A DNA stretch of 64,000 nt from Caecitellus pseudoparvulus (GCA_965644315.1 CBFFRQ010000069.1:310001-374000); one strand, 5' to 3'; shown: positions 10,479 through 21,122, counted from the first letter of the stretch. Made by a program: numbers and translations. The notes: generated by a model not told the origin, from the sequence alone.

Positions 10479-12392
10479 ATGACTTCAATCCAGACTCATG
10501 AGGCTACTAAGGTATCTGTTTGGCTCATCGCTGCCGTCAGCGCCTTCTCCGGCCTCCTATTCGGTTACGACACTGTGCGTGAAGTGCAGTGCAGCAGGCT
10601 GCCCTCTTGCGGCATGTTTAGCTCACGTTGCACGCGTGTCACACAGGGAGTTATCAGCGGAGCACTCCTGCAAATTACTGATGACCTGGCCCTGGACTCC
10701 TTCGGGCAGGAGATGGTGGTGTCGGCAACTGTCGCTGCTGCGGTGCTCGGCAGTGTGTCGGCCAGCTTGGCTGGGCGGGTGTTTGGGCGCCGTGGGGCGG
10801 TGATGGAGACTGCCATCGTATTCATCGCTGGAGCCATCATCATGGGCTTGTCGCAGAGTCTGTGGGACCTCGTGCTGGGCCGCGCTGTTGTGGGCTTTGC
10901 CATCGGCCAAGCCAGTATGATCGCGCCACTGTACCTGTCCGAGGTCGCCCCTCCCAGCCTGCGCGGGGCCCTGGTGGTGTTGAACGTGCTGTTCCTCACT
11001 GGCGGGCAGTGTTTGGCCGGCATCATTGATGCTTTGCTGCTGCAGGTGCCGCATGGCTGGCGGTGGATGCTGGGCGTGTCAGCGGTCCCTGCTGCGCTGC
11101 AGTTGGTTGGCTGCTTGTTCCTGCCAGAGTCACCCCGCTGGTTGGTCGCAGCGGGGCGTGTGGAGGAAGCACGCCAAGTGCTTCGTGCGGTGTATGCGGG
11201 TGCGCCACCCGCCCACTACGCCCCTCTGGCTGTGCAGGAGGAAGGTCAGTCCCCCCCACCACCCGACGGGCTTGAGGGTGAGCTGCAAAGCATGCTTGCC
11301 GAGGCAGCGGCAGCCAGGGCCGCACAGGGCAACCCTGCGCCTCATTACTCCATCCCCACTCTGTGTGGATGCAGGCAGCCGGGGGAGGGGGCGAAGGCTG
11401 CTCGGGCCAAGGTCGCTGTGGGGCGCTGGGCTCTTTCCGTGGCCTGCGGCATCCAGGCCTTGCAGCAGGTGTGCGGCATCAACATCGGCATGTACTTCGG
11501 CGGCCGAGTCCTGCAGCAGGCAGGTTTCCCCAGCCACACAGCTGTGTGGCTGGCTGCGGCCTTGGCTGGCATGAACTGCCTCTGCACGTTGCTGGCCCTC
11601 AAGTGGGTGGACAGGGTGGGCCGCCGCCCCCTCCTCCTCGCCTCCATGGCCGCCGTGGTGGTGGTTCTGGCTGGACTGGGCGGCCTCTTTGCGTGGAGGG
11701 AGGCCCTGACCCCCCGGACCCTGCGCACTCTCGGCGTCATCCCAACTGGGGGTTGGAACGCCTCCGCCACTACTGGCGGCAACCGGACCGAGGTGCTGCT
11801 GGAGCCCACACAGCTCTGCGCAGCAGACAGCATTGCATCGTGCGCCCAGTGCACACTGCGTCCGCAGTGTGGCTTCTGGGGTGACGCCACACACGGCGTG
11901 TGCCTGGCGGTGTCAGGCGCAAACCGCGTGCCAGTCTCTGGCAGCGGACTCCCCGTGCCTGCCAGCGGCGCTTTTGGCCTGCCCAAGGTACACGGCGCTT
12001 GGCATGACACAGTGTGCCCGGGGGAAGGATTGCACGAGGTGGGGTGGGGTGTGTTTGTGGGCATTCTAGCCCTGCTGGCAGTGTACTCGCCCGGTATGGG
12101 CAGTGTGGCGTGGGTGCTCAGCAGCGAGGTGACACCGGCCCCCTTGCGCTCGGCAGGCCTCTCCGCTGCTGCCACATCCAACTGGCTCACCAACCTACTC
12201 GTGTCTGCCACGTTCTTGCCGCTGCTGCAGAGCCTCTCCCCTGCGGGTACGTTCTGGCTGTATGGAGCTCTAGTCTTGGCGGGCCTGGTGTGGGGGTGGC
12301 TGTGCATTCCAGAGACGAAAGGCGTCCCGCTAGAGGCGACAGAGGCCATGTTGCTCCGTGTTCTGGAGAAGCAGCGCCCCCTGGCGGGTTGA
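10479..12392 (+). CDS. MFS sugar transporter, inositol-transporter (INT/HMIT) type
   Basis: Plasma- or vacuolar-membrane transporter of the sugar-porter family, 613 residues, with exons 10479-10574 and 10647-12392. The intron (72 nt, donor GTGCGT) interrupts the hallmark LLFGYDT / GVISGALL exactly. Other family motifs: RxxGRR-type loop (RVFGRRGAV), YLSEVAPPSLRGALV, PESPRWL, a QQVCGINIGMYF segment in TM7, WVDRVGRRPLLL, and the final PETKGVPLE. Twelve hydrophobic segments are apparent. The loop between TM9 and TM10 (about 11730-12030) is enlarged and Cys-rich (CAADSIASCAQC then CGFW), resembling the PSI-like loop of plant INT and animal HMIT myo-inositol/H+ symporters. Substrate is inferred from that loop only. 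The 72-nt intron has no stop in frame, so a retained form would also be translatable. Confidence 0.88.
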   Translation: MTSIQTHEATKVSVWLIAAVSAFSGLLFGYDTVREVQCSRLPSCGMFSSRCTRVTQGVISGALLQITDDLALDSFGQEMVVSATVAAAVLGSVSASLAGRVFGRRGAVMETAIVFIAGAIIMGLSQSLWDLVLGRAVVGFAIGQASMIAPLYLSEVAPPSLRGALVVLNVLFLTGGQCLAGIIDALLLQVPHGWRWMLGVSAVPAALQLVGCLFLPESPRWLVAAGRVEEARQVLRAVYAGAPPAHYAPLAVQEEGQSPPPPDGLEGELQSMLAEAAAARAAQGNPAPHYSIPTLCGCRQPGEGAKAARAKVAVGRWALSVACGIQALQQVCGINIGMYFGGRVLQQAGFPSHTAVWLAAALAGMNCLCTLLALKWVDRVGRRPLLLASMAAVVVVLAGLGGLFAWREALTPRTLRTLGVIPTGGWNASATTGGNRTEVLLEPTQLCAADSIASCAQCTLRPQCGFWGDATHGVCLAVSGANRVPVSGSGLPVPASGAFGLPKVHGAWHDTVCPGEGLHEVGWGVFVGILALLAVYSPGMGSVAWVLSSEVTPAPLRSAGLSAAATSNWLTNLLVSATFLPLLQSLSPAGTFWLYGALVLAGLVWGWLCIPETKGVPLEATEAMLLRVLEKQRPLAG

Positions 12393-12816
12393 AGTGTCGC
12401 TGCCAGGTTGTGGTGGGTTTGCCCAGGTGCACTGTTCCCTCCGGACACCTGCACGTGAGCGCGCGGTGATGGCTGCCGGCTTTCAGCACCAAGTTTTGCG
12501 GAAAACACGGAAGGACTTGCTCTGTGGGCTTGGGACGGCTCTGTGTCCCTCAGCCGCTTCGGTTGCTCTTTGCCTTGCAGGCTGCCCAGAGCGAAGTGCT
12601 TGTGAGTAAGCAGCCGGATGGCAGGCGTCGTTGCGATACAAAATTCAACGCATCCCCACCACCTCGACACATGGGGGGATCGCGCGCACTTCCCTTTCTG
12701 TATTACAGCTTTGCTGCCAAGCCAGCTGTGGGGGGCAACAAACGTGCGGAGTTTGAGCTGCACCAGTCCGGAGCAGCGCCGTCTCCCGCTGACCCGCTGC
12801 ACACGCCGCTGAAGCC
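12393..12816. other. Intergenic region, transporter / PP2C
   Basis: 424 bp between two plus-strand genes, holding the transporter 3' UTR and PP2C promoter. I see nothing else in it. Confidence 0.5.
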
Positions 12817-15800
12817 ATGGGGAACAAACCGGTGACCCAGAAACGCACAGAGGTGGTGGAGGGGGTCGACGTGCGTGCAGGGGTTGCAGATATGCAGGGT
12901 TGGCGGGACAGCATGGAGGTGAGGCGCCGTGAGCGTTGACTGCAGCAGCGCTGCAGCTGCACAGCTGCCCTGCTGCGTGCACAGGACGCCCACAAGATGT
13001 CTGCTGCGCTACCAGACAAGCCTGGAGTGTCTCTTTTTGCTGTTTTTGACGGGCATGGGGGTGATGCGGTCGCGAAAGCAGCGTGCGTGTTGCGAGGGGC
13101 CTGGCCTGCACCTGGCTGAGGAGAAACGCTGGCGTGGCCGCCTCACTTGCAATGCTGCACGCCCGCACTACCGCGCGCACCAACTGCAATGCCGCACCTG
13201 CACACACCTGTTCCTCACAGAGCAAGCCACCTTGTGCAAATCCTGCGCGGGCAGCCGGGCTACGAATCCTTGGGGGACGAAGACGTTGAGGGCTGGCGTG
13301 CCGCTCTGCGAGGTGCCTTCCTGGCGCTGGATGACTTCCTGTTCAGCACGCTGACAGCTGCTGGCCGTGCCCGCCGGAGCTCCGGGCGCTCCACGGCCAG
13401 CAGTGTCGCGGGCTTTCACCCTGGGCGCGGCGGCAGCAGCGGCAGCGGGCAGGGGTGGGGCTTCTCCATTCCCTCTGGCACCGGCTCCGGCGAGGCGCGT
13501 GCCTTCACGCCCGCCAACGCTGCCAAGCGAGCAGATCGACGTCTGCAACTAGACATGGACGTCGTGGATGCCTCTGTGGAGGGCTCTGCAGACACGTACG
13601 AGGCGGAGGCTAGTGGCGTCAGCGGGGACGTAGACGACGACAGGTCTGGTGCGACGGCTGTGGTGGCCGTCATCACCCCCGCCTTCATCTTCGTCGCCAA
13701 CGCAGGGGACAGTCGGGCGGTGCTGGTGCGGGGCGGGGATGCGCCACCGTTGCCCCTGTCCACGGACCACAAGCCTGGCCTGCCGGGAGAGGAGGCGCGC
13801 GTGGAGGCGGCGGGGGGCGCCGTCATGATGGGCCGCGTGAACGGCGAGCTGGCTGTGTCCCGGGCTCTGGGGGACTTCGGGTACAAAGACCGGCGCGACC
13901 TGCCCCCCGAGAAGCAGAAAGTGTCACCCGAGCCCCAGGTGACGGCGACGCGGCGCACGCCGGCGCCCAGTCTCGCCGCTTCTCTGCAAGCGGGGGAGTT
14001 GCCCACGGGCGATGCAGCGTTGGTGCTGGCCTGCGACGGTGTGTGGGACGTCATGTCGAACGAAGACGTCAGCGCCTTTGTGACGAGCCGCCTGATGAAG
14101 GGCCGCCGCAACCTGGCCACTCTGGCCAGCTCCCTCGTGGATGCCTGCTTGGGCAAGGACAGCAAGGACAACATGACGGCGATGGTGGTGGCCTTCAAGC
14201 CCTTTCTGCGCTGCCTGGATGCGGCAGCGGCCCTCACTGCAGCGGCAGCTCCCACCACGCCAGGGGAAGCTGGGTCATACCCCCCCACCCCTCCCCCGTA
14301 CGACTTTGGGGACAGCTCCGTGGAAGGGGACGACCCAGCCTTCTGTGTGGACGGGTCAGCCGAGTTCACCATTTCCGGGCTGGGTAGGGAGGACGAGGAG
14401 GATGGACGAGGCCTGACGCCGCTGGCGGACACACCCGTCCCCGAGGGTGACAGCGGCGACACGTCCGACCCCCTCGCCCAAACCCACCGCTTCAGCCACA
14501 GGGATGGCACGCTCGCTGCCATGGTCGCGGCCGCTCAAAGCGTCCTGGACCGCCCGCGTTCAAGGGGCCAGCGCGGCGCTGGGAAGCCCACCCGCCTCCC
14601 GGGGGCCGTGCAGCACAGTCACCAGGCGCGCTCCAGGGGCTGGAGCGGGGACTGGGACGTGGAGGACGGCACGCCCCGGAACCTCAACGGGTCCATGGAT
14701 GATAGCGCCTTGTGGCCAGGTGAGACGAAGTCTGGCGCTGCGCCTGTCCTCGAGACGCCCTCCACCAGTGCGCCCTTCGAAGGGTTTCACCCCGCGGCCA
14801 CCGTGGGCCGCCCCCAAGGCGTGCGCACAGGCGGCACAGGGTCTCCTGAGAAAGCAACACGCGGGTGGCACGCCAAGTACCCAGGGCGTCAAATAGTTCC
14901 GCCCAGCGGCTCCCCTTCGCTCCGCGGCGCCCTGGCGCCTCTGTCCAGCATCGGCGGACAGCCCATGCAAGTGGCAGTTCAAGGGGAAGCAGGCGGTGGC
15001 ATCTCCCCTGTCGTCGGTGCGGCAGAGACACCTGTGGACCGCCCCCTCTCGGCTGACATGTCAGACTCCTCCTGTGGCAGCGAGGCGTCAGGCAGGGTCA
15101 GGGTGCAGTCAGGCGGCGGCAGCGGCGAGCCACCTCCCCAGCGCAAACTGCCTCAAGCAGGCGTGCAGGACTCGCTGCCGGCAGCTGCCCCGACGCTGCA
15201 TGTGCAGAGCTGGAGCACGCTGAGTGCCAGCGAGCCGCTGGGCGCCGCATCAGTGGCGTCGTCCCTCCCCAGCGCCGTGCCACCAACCACGAGTGGCGTC
15301 CCTATCTCGGCAGGTGGCAGCCAAGGCAGCAGCACGTCCACTGCAGGGGCCATGTACGGCCGGCGGGGCACGCCGAAGCTGTCCATCCGCAATCCGGCTG
15401 ATAGCCACACTGCTGGCGGGCGGGGGGACCGTGTGCAGACGCGCTCTGCCGCTGGACCCGATGAGCAGCCAGTGTGGGGCAGCCCCACAGGCGGCCCCTC
15501 TGCCATTGACGACGACACTGTGAAGCGGGTGCTCGACAAGTACGGCGTGACTCCCCGTGTGCACGCACGCCGTGCCTCGCTGTCCATGAGCACGGGCGGC
15601 ACCCCCGAGAAGTCCAAGCTGAATCACTCCAACCACTTCACTTTTGCAGAAGAGGGGCAAGGCGGGGGGGGCGGCCTGGACAGCTCCGCGCTGGCAGGCT
15701 CCCTCACTCGGCATGCCTCGTTCTCTGGCGGCACAGTCACGCCTGCGGTTGCTCAGCGACGCAAGCGTGCTGAGGCCGAGTTTGAGAGCACCCGTCGCAG

Positions 15801-16689
15801 CCTGGCTCAGCGCCGCAACCGCAGCGCGAGGTCTGCTAGTGAGGGCAGTGGCGGGGCGCGGTCTCCTTTGCGGGGGTCCCGGCAGGGGCACCGCCGCCAG
15901 CGCAGTGTGTCGGGCGGTGGCTCTGGCGAGCTTGGCTCCGGGCCCCCATCCCCCCTCATCACGCCAGTGCCCACCCCCACCCACAAAGCCCGCGGACAGC
16001 GCAAGGTGAAGGCGCTGGACAAGCCCAACACGCAGGACATCCTGAAACCCCGAGTGAAACCCCGAGTGCAGCCGCGAGTGCAGCCCAGTGCGGGGCCTGT
16101 GCACGGCAGGCGTGCCAAACCCCTGCTGGCAGGCATGCCACGGGCCTCTGTCACCCTTTCAACGGCTGCAGCAAGCTCCTTCACCTCCTTCACACCCGCT
16201 GCAGGCCAGGGGGGCGGCACCCACACCGCTGCTGCACTGCGCAGCCATGAGGCCTCCTCAAAGGCGCAGCTTGCCCCCCTACACCCGATGCCAGCAGCCA
16301 GCGGACAAGGCCGGGCTGTGCAGGCTCCAGTCAGACAGGTTCGACACCTGCCTGCCTCCAAAATTGCCGTGGGCGGGGGCGTGAACGTGCTGCGTGTGGC
16401 GCCCAGGGAGCAAGGGGTGCCCCGCAGCGCCACAGAGGGAAGCGCCTCCAAAGCAGCATCTCTGCCCGTGCGTTCGAAGGGCTCTTCGTCCGCAGTGCCC
16501 CGCCAGTCCCTGGTGCTGCCCGATGCAGCGTGGGCGCCGAAGGACAGGCTGCCGCGCGGCGGCCCAGTGCGCCTGGTGTCGCGCAAGAAAATTGTCAAGG
16601 GCGTCACCCCTGGCGTCAGCCGGGGGCAGCAAAGTGGGGTCAAGCAAGGCAGTGCAGGGCCGGCAGCCATTCATTGGAGCCGCAGGTGA
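12817..16689 (+). CDS. PP2C-type Ser/Thr phosphatase with ~850-residue disordered tail
   Basis: Metal-dependent protein phosphatase (PPM family), 1,222 residues; exons 12817-12918, 12985-13082 and 13221-16689. It starts MGNKPVTQKR, so N-myristoylation is possible. PP2C motifs appear in order: RAGVADMQGWRDSMEDAH, FAVFDGHGGDAVAKAASHLV (split by an intron), FVANAGDSRAVLVRGGD, LSTDHKP, GELAVSRALGDFGYK, VLACDGVWDVMSNEDV and GKDSKDNMTAMVV. The metal-binding Asp residues are all present, so it should be active. A Ser/Gly-rich insertion (~13360-13660) sits inside the catalytic domain. From about 14200 the protein is low complexity, rich in Ser, Gly, Pro and basic residues, with a small KPRV/QPRV repeat near 16045-16085. 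The tail is likely a regulatory or scaffolding region. The gene converges with the next one, 19 bp between stops. Confidence 0.92.
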
Positions 16690-16708
16690 GTGGGCACGGT
16701 GCGCCCGC

Positions 16709-18460
16709 TCACCCCAGGAACTCGCCTGGGTGCTTGAAGGAGCCAGGGTGATACACGTGGTCAGCTCGGTCGCGGTACCACTTGAGAGAGGCGAAGCGAT
16801 CAGCGCTGCCTGTGGTTTTGTCAGGGTGATGCACCTTGCTCAGGCGCAGGAAGAGCTTCTTGCGTGCGTTGCGGTCTTCAGGCCACTGGTGCCAGTCGTC
16901 CAGCTTGCTGACCTCCGACCAGCGCTCCAGCATGCTCGAACGAGACTTAAGCTTGGCTTCCAGATCGAAGGGTGCGAACTTCGCAATGGTGCTGTTCGCC
17001 ATGCGCATGCCCACGGCAATGGGCCCGAAGCCCTTGAGTTTTAGTCCCGAACCCCTCGGGATCATGACCGTCGGCAGCATGCGAGCTTCAGCTGGCAGGC
17101 TGTCCACGGCAGCGCTTGGGATGGCCAGCAGGCCAGCCTCGCTGTTCACCGCAATCATGGCTGCGGCCTTGGCTTGGTGCAGCAGAGCCACCTTCTTTGA
17201 GAAGGCGCACTTGCCCCGCTCCACCAGCACGAGGCTGCCTGCGATGGCAGCGGCGTTGGCGAGCTTGTCACCACAAGCATGAGGTGGGTCAGCAACAACC
17301 AAACGCAAGGGTTTGGTTGGGAAGGGCGCGCCGAACTCGGCCTTGACGAACTCTACGACCACGTCCACCGGCTCGTACGGCGCCGTAGCGGGGTCCTCTG
17401 GCATTTCCGGCGCAGCCTTCTCACCCACAACCTTGAGAATGTTGCCTTCTTCATCCACGTCGAAATTCAGCTCCTCCACTTCAATGTCCCCTGCGAGCTC
17501 CGCTTCAGACCTCGCCTTGGCTGCCTTCACAGCAGCAGCGTATGCGGCGTTGGCGTTGGCTTGCGTGGTGGGGAAGCGGATGCGCAGCTCCCCGGCTGGC
17601 GCCGTGCCTTTCTCTTCCTCCTCCACTGGCACGTCGTCCTCCGCTTCCGCGCCACAGAACTCCCCGTTCATCATGATTTGCCCCTCGTACAGAGTGTCTG
17701 ACTTGAGCATGCGCTCAACTACCTTGCCGTCCTTGTCACCAATGGACACCACAGGCAGGGCGACGTCGGGGGGGGACCCAGGGGGCAGCGGCATGCGAAT
17801 GGCTGGCCCCATAGTGTTAATGACGACGACGCCAAGCGCCGACCGCTCCTCCGCCAACAGTGCCTTGTCCGTGAACGAGCAGACACCCCGTGTCACGACG
17901 ACAATGGCGTCCATCGCCAGCTTGGCGTTCTTGTAGGCTTCGCAGCCAGTGCCAGGGTTTGCGATGATGAGGGGGCCCTTTTTACACTTGGTTGGCCCTC
18001 CGAAGGCAGCCTTTACGAAGCTGTACTTCTTCACAGCTTGGCCGTTCTGGAAGACGGTGAGCACGCCCCCCGCGGCCGCAGTGGCACGCTTTTCCTCCTG
18101 CTCCTTCTGAATGACTTGCTCCCTGTCTTCCTTTCCAGCTGCGTCAAAGGTGAGGACCTTTGGCAGGGGGGCGCTTTGAATGCTTCGCGCAGCAGCAGGC
18201 AGCTTCGTGCCCTCCACGGGCTTGCCGTTGACTGCCACGAGGACGTCCCCCTTCTTGATCCAGCCAGATGAAGCAGCCAGGCCATCACCGAAGCCCTGTA
18301 CGCGCAGCCTGTTATCAAACCGGATGCCCAGCGGCTTGTTCTCTTTGAACGAAACTGAGAACTCCTTGCCAAGCGCGCAGCAAGTCAACGCCAGCAGGAG
18401 TATGGCACCGCTGCAAGCTCGCAGGCTTGCACCTGGGCATCGACTGGGAATCCTTGCCAT
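16709..18460 (-). CDS. Secretory-pathway protein with PDZ, two PA domains and a J-domain
   Basis: Single exon, 583 residues. Residues 1-31 form a signal peptide (hydrophobic core ACSGAILLLALTCCALG). Residues ~32-105 look like a PDZ domain (PLGIRFDN, GDVLVAVNGKPVEG). Two protease-associated (PA) domains follow. The first (~130-270) shows GCEAYKNAKLAMDAIVVVTR and CSFTDKALLAE; the second (~365-485) shows ACGDKLANAAAIAGSLVLVE and CAFSKKVALLHQAKA. The C-terminus (~505-565) has a J-domain-like helix-HPD-helix: KKLFLRLSKVHHPDK with HPD at 545-547, then FASLKWYRDRA. No transmembrane anchor or KDEL-type signal is evident. HPD suggests it may recruit an Hsp70 such as BiP in the ER lumen; that is inference. 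PA domains commonly bind substrates or regulate proteases, but no peptidase domain is present. Confidence 0.8.
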   Translation of the reverse strand: MARIPSRCPGASLRACSGAILLLALTCCALGKEFSVSFKENKPLGIRFDNRLRVQGFGDGLAASSGWIKKGDVLVAVNGKPVEGTKLPAAARSIQSAPLPKVLTFDAAGKEDREQVIQKEQEEKRATAAAGGVLTVFQNGQAVKKYSFVKAAFGGPTKCKKGPLIIANPGTGCEAYKNAKLAMDAIVVVTRGVCSFTDKALLAEERSALGVVVINTMGPAIRMPLPPGSPPDVALPVVSIGDKDGKVVERMLKSDTLYEGQIMMNGEFCGAEAEDDVPVEEEEKGTAPAGELRIRFPTTQANANAAYAAAVKAAKARSEAELAGDIEVEELNFDVDEEGNILKVVGEKAAPEMPEDPATAPYEPVDVVVEFVKAEFGAPFPTKPLRLVVADPPHACGDKLANAAAIAGSLVLVERGKCAFSKKVALLHQAKAAAMIAVNSEAGLLAIPSAAVDSLPAEARMLPTVMIPRGSGLKLKGFGPIAVGMRMANSTIAKFAPFDLEAKLKSRSSMLERWSEVSKLDDWHQWPEDRNARKKLFLRLSKVHHPDKTTGSADRFASLKWYRDRADHVYHPGSFKHPGEFLG

Positions 18461-18732
18461 CGTTGCCTGAATTGAAGCGTATAATGAAGGGAACTAGCCT
18501 CCGCTCCTTTGCCGGGATCACGTTTCGCAGGAGCTGCGAAGTGCCGGTGCGTTTCAGGCGAAACGACCAGGCGCTGCACCCAGTTTGCGCGGCAGAAACA
18601 GCACATCAACGCAGGAAGACAACAGAGGAACAATCAAGCAAGGCTTTGCTCTATTGTGGTAGGTTTTCTTTGTCGGTGGCCATCCTCTGCTGGCGAAGCG
18701 CAGCGCTCCTTGGGTGTGCTGACTGCTTGCAT
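18461..18732. other. Intergenic region, PDZ-PA-J gene / UPRT
   Basis: 272 bp between two minus-strand genes. It contains the promoter of the PDZ-PA-J gene and the UPRT 3' UTR. Nothing else recognised. Confidence 0.45.
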
Positions 18733-19638
18733 TTATGTGCCGAAGTAGCGGTCACCAAAGTCCCCCAAGCCAGGCACTATGTACTTGTCGGCGTTGAGTT
18801 TCTCGTCAATGGCGGCAGTGACCACTGCGACCTGTGGCCACTCCTTAGCCAGGCGCTTGAGGCCTTCAGGGCAACACACCACGTTCACAAAGACAATGCG
18901 CTCAGGCTGCACTCCTGCGCGCACCAGCTCTGTGATTGCACGGCACACAGAGCCGCCAGTGGCAAGCATGGGGTCCACCAAGAAGACGGCTTTCTTTTCA
19001 GTGAGCCCCTCCGGCAGCTTTGCGTAGCTCTGGATGGCCTCCTTGTCCGGCGTCGCTTCGTCGCGCTGGATGAGCACCTTGCCAACTGGAATGCCAGGGA
19101 TGACCTTGCGCATGGCGCGCAGGAGGCTGTCCCCTGCCCGCATGATGCTGATGGCAGCAAGTTCTGACGGCTTAGGGGGTTGCAGGCCGTTGTAGACGCC
19201 GCAGGGAGTCTCCACCTGCACCTCCTTGGTCATGGGCAGATGGGCCAGAGCCTCCTCAGCCAGCACACCCATGAGGCGGTTGCTGGTGTACACGAACTCA
19301 GCGCACGGCGTCTCGGTGGCACGCACACGTGTGAAGAGCATGCGCAGTGCCCTGCTTTGCAGGACAATCGCGTTCGGGTGGTGCTCTGTGCCGGCGACGC
19401 CCTCCGTGGACAGTGCGGAAAATGCATGCAGAAGTCCATCACTTGAACGGGCAGCTGTCGTGACGGCGGAAGAGCTGACGGGCACACGGTCAGCACAATC
19501 AGGTGCTTGGGTGCAAGAGACACCCACTGGCACCGCGAACGCCTGCGTGAAAAAGGCTGGTGTGGGTGAAGCCTTGAGATGCGGTGGGGTGCCGAGTGCC
19601 TCACGCACAGCTGCCGCTGACATTGCAAGGCCTGCCAT
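18733..19638 (-). CDS. UPRT: Uracil phosphoribosyltransferase
   Basis: Pyrimidine salvage enzyme: uracil + PRPP to UMP + pyrophosphate. From ATG 19638 the protein is 301 residues with a ~90-residue N-terminal extension before the catalytic domain. Motifs: HHPNAIVLQSRALRMLFTRV, FVYTSNRLMGVLAEEAL, the SIMRAGDSLLRA segment, the PRPP-binding loop VFLVDPMLATGGS, and the family C-terminus PGLGDFGDRYFGT, which closes over uracil. The frame is open further upstream but without an ATG. A CCTCGCACAG acceptor-like site lies ~20 bp before the ATG, so an extra 5' exon is possible and the start is uncertain. The extension could be a targeting sequence. The catalytic assignment is secure. It has no uridine kinase fusion, unlike many plant proteins. 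Confidence 0.92.
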   Translation of the reverse strand: MAGLAMSAAAVREALGTPPHLKASPTPAFFTQAFAVPVGVSCTQAPDCADRVPVSSSAVTTAARSSDGLLHAFSALSTEGVAGTEHHPNAIVLQSRALRMLFTRVRATETPCAEFVYTSNRLMGVLAEEALAHLPMTKEVQVETPCGVYNGLQPPKPSELAAISIMRAGDSLLRAMRKVIPGIPVGKVLIQRDEATPDKEAIQSYAKLPEGLTEKKAVFLVDPMLATGGSVCRAITELVRAGVQPERIVFVNVVCCPEGLKRLAKEWPQVAVVTAAIDEKLNADKYIVPGLGDFGDRYFGT

Positions 19639-20361
19639 CCGACCAGATGCACCTGTGCGAGGGGGGTGTGGGAAGGAGTGACATGGGTCCTTCACAGGTC
19701 TGTGCACGCACACGACTAACGGGCGAAGGAGGAGAAAGCCATGCTTGTTAACCGACGATGCTGCTGATCGCAGCTGCAAGGAGTGCGTTCTGCTGAACGC
19801 CGCGAGCGCTGCTGAAGTGTCGGCACTGCTGTGTGCGACGGCAGAGAAAGCAGCTCGAGGCACAGGGACGCATGTTAGGTTGGATTTTTGTTTTGAGTTG
19901 CGTCTGGGCGGGTGCGTGATCCTGCCATTCACGGGGGAGCGGAGGGCATGGTCGCTGGCGCACGACCATCGCGTTGGCGGAGGCCTTCATGCCTGGCACA
20001 CGCCACCACCCAAGAGCACGAGATGGAATCATGCAGAACCTCTGTGCAAGGTAAGGCACAGCAGCGAAGGTTCGCACGCGAGGCATGACCATGTTTGCCT
20101 GGTTCGTCCTCCCCTGCCCTCTACACAGGTATCTCAGCATCCCGTGAACGGGGAGCTGCGTGTGCAAATTCAAAACTTCCACGAGGCCCCTCCTTAGCCA
20201 TACATGCCTCCCTCCATGGGCTAGGTTTGTCCTTTCGAGACCTAGTTAAGGCTCTTCAAGACCGTGAGCCATTGCTGGGTTGCGAAGCCAGGAGCACGGC
20301 ACGCTGTCTCGCTGTTGGGGTTGGATAAGCAGCGCTTTTCAGGAGAATCTCAGTGGGAAAC
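19639..20361. other. Divergent intergenic region, UPRT / COMMD
   Basis: 723 bp between divergent starts. An upstream UPRT exon may lie here (a possible acceptor sits about 20 bp upstream of the UPRT ATG), but I could not identify it. No RNA gene or repeat seen. Confidence 0.4.
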
Positions 20362-21122
20362 ATGCCTACAGTCACGTTTGACGAGCGGACGGTGTCGGAT
20401 CTGGCGCTGCTGCAAAGCCTGCCCGTGGAGGGTGCGTGGTGCAGTGCACTTGGCGCTCGGCAGTCACCCAGCGCAGGCTGCCTGCCACCCTTACCGCGCT
20501 GCACAGCGGTTGGGGAGTTCGCCAGGATTGCGTCAGATTTCACGCTAAAGGGTGCTCGCCCGAAACAGTTTGAGCGCGCTGCAGGTGCGTTTCCACGCCT
20601 CGCCATGTTGGCTGGCGCTGCACGGCGCCGCTTGTCTCGCTCTGTGCAGGAGCGCTGGGGGTGGACGCCGATGCTGTGCAGCACTGCGTGGCTGCCATTG
20701 CACGCATTTTCATGGACTGTTCCAAGGATCAGCTGAACTCCAAGGACTTCAAGACCAGCGTGGGTGTGGCGGAGCTGCCAGCAGAGGCGGTGGACGTCCT
20801 TGCGGCACACTACAAAGCCAGCAGCGGCCAGCTCCGCGAGCGGGCGAGGGAAGGCTCCACCCAGCTTCCCAGCCTTGTGGCACTGGACTGGCGGCTGGAT
20901 GTCGAACTGAGCCGGCGGGGTGCCCACCACACCATGGCCCCCTCCTACCTGCTGCGTGTGGACAGCAAGGCAGCTGCCGCTGCAGGCTCCGCTGCCGCCC
21001 CCTCCTCTGTGTACCTGCAAGCTGACTACGCCAGCATGAAGCACCTGCAGAGTGCTCTGTCAAGCGCTCTGCAGGAGAGCACCACAACGCATGCTGACCG
21101 GGTGAGTCGGTACATCCGGTGA
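20362..21122 (+). CDS. COMM domain-containing protein (COMMD)
   Basis: Exons 20362-20431, 20507-20584 and 20650-21122 (introns of 75 and 65 nt, both donors GTGCGT) give 206 residues, the usual COMMD size. The N-terminal half is a helical bundle (FARIASDFTLKGARPKQFER, DAVQHCVAAIARIFMDC). The C-terminal half carries the COMM signature: LPSLVALDWRLDVELSRRG, PSYLLRVDS, a YLQADYASMKHLQSALSSAL amphipathic segment and a basic end. COMMD proteins assemble into the Commander complex for endosomal recycling and modulate NF-kB/cullin pathways in animals; they occur across protists. Which of the ten members this is cannot be decided by eye. A GTGAGT within the last codons could be a donor, but continuing to the stop gives a normal-length protein. 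Confidence 0.82.

Noticed and set aside
11245-11374. Possible intron in the transporter loop between TM6 and TM7 (GTCAGT...GCAG)
   Set aside because: 130 nt would break the frame, while reading through gives a normal acidic central loop.
19639-19932. Extension of UPRT to ~399 residues
   Set aside because: The upstream frame has no ATG and begins only at a GTG; an acceptor-like CAG lies just before the first ATG region.
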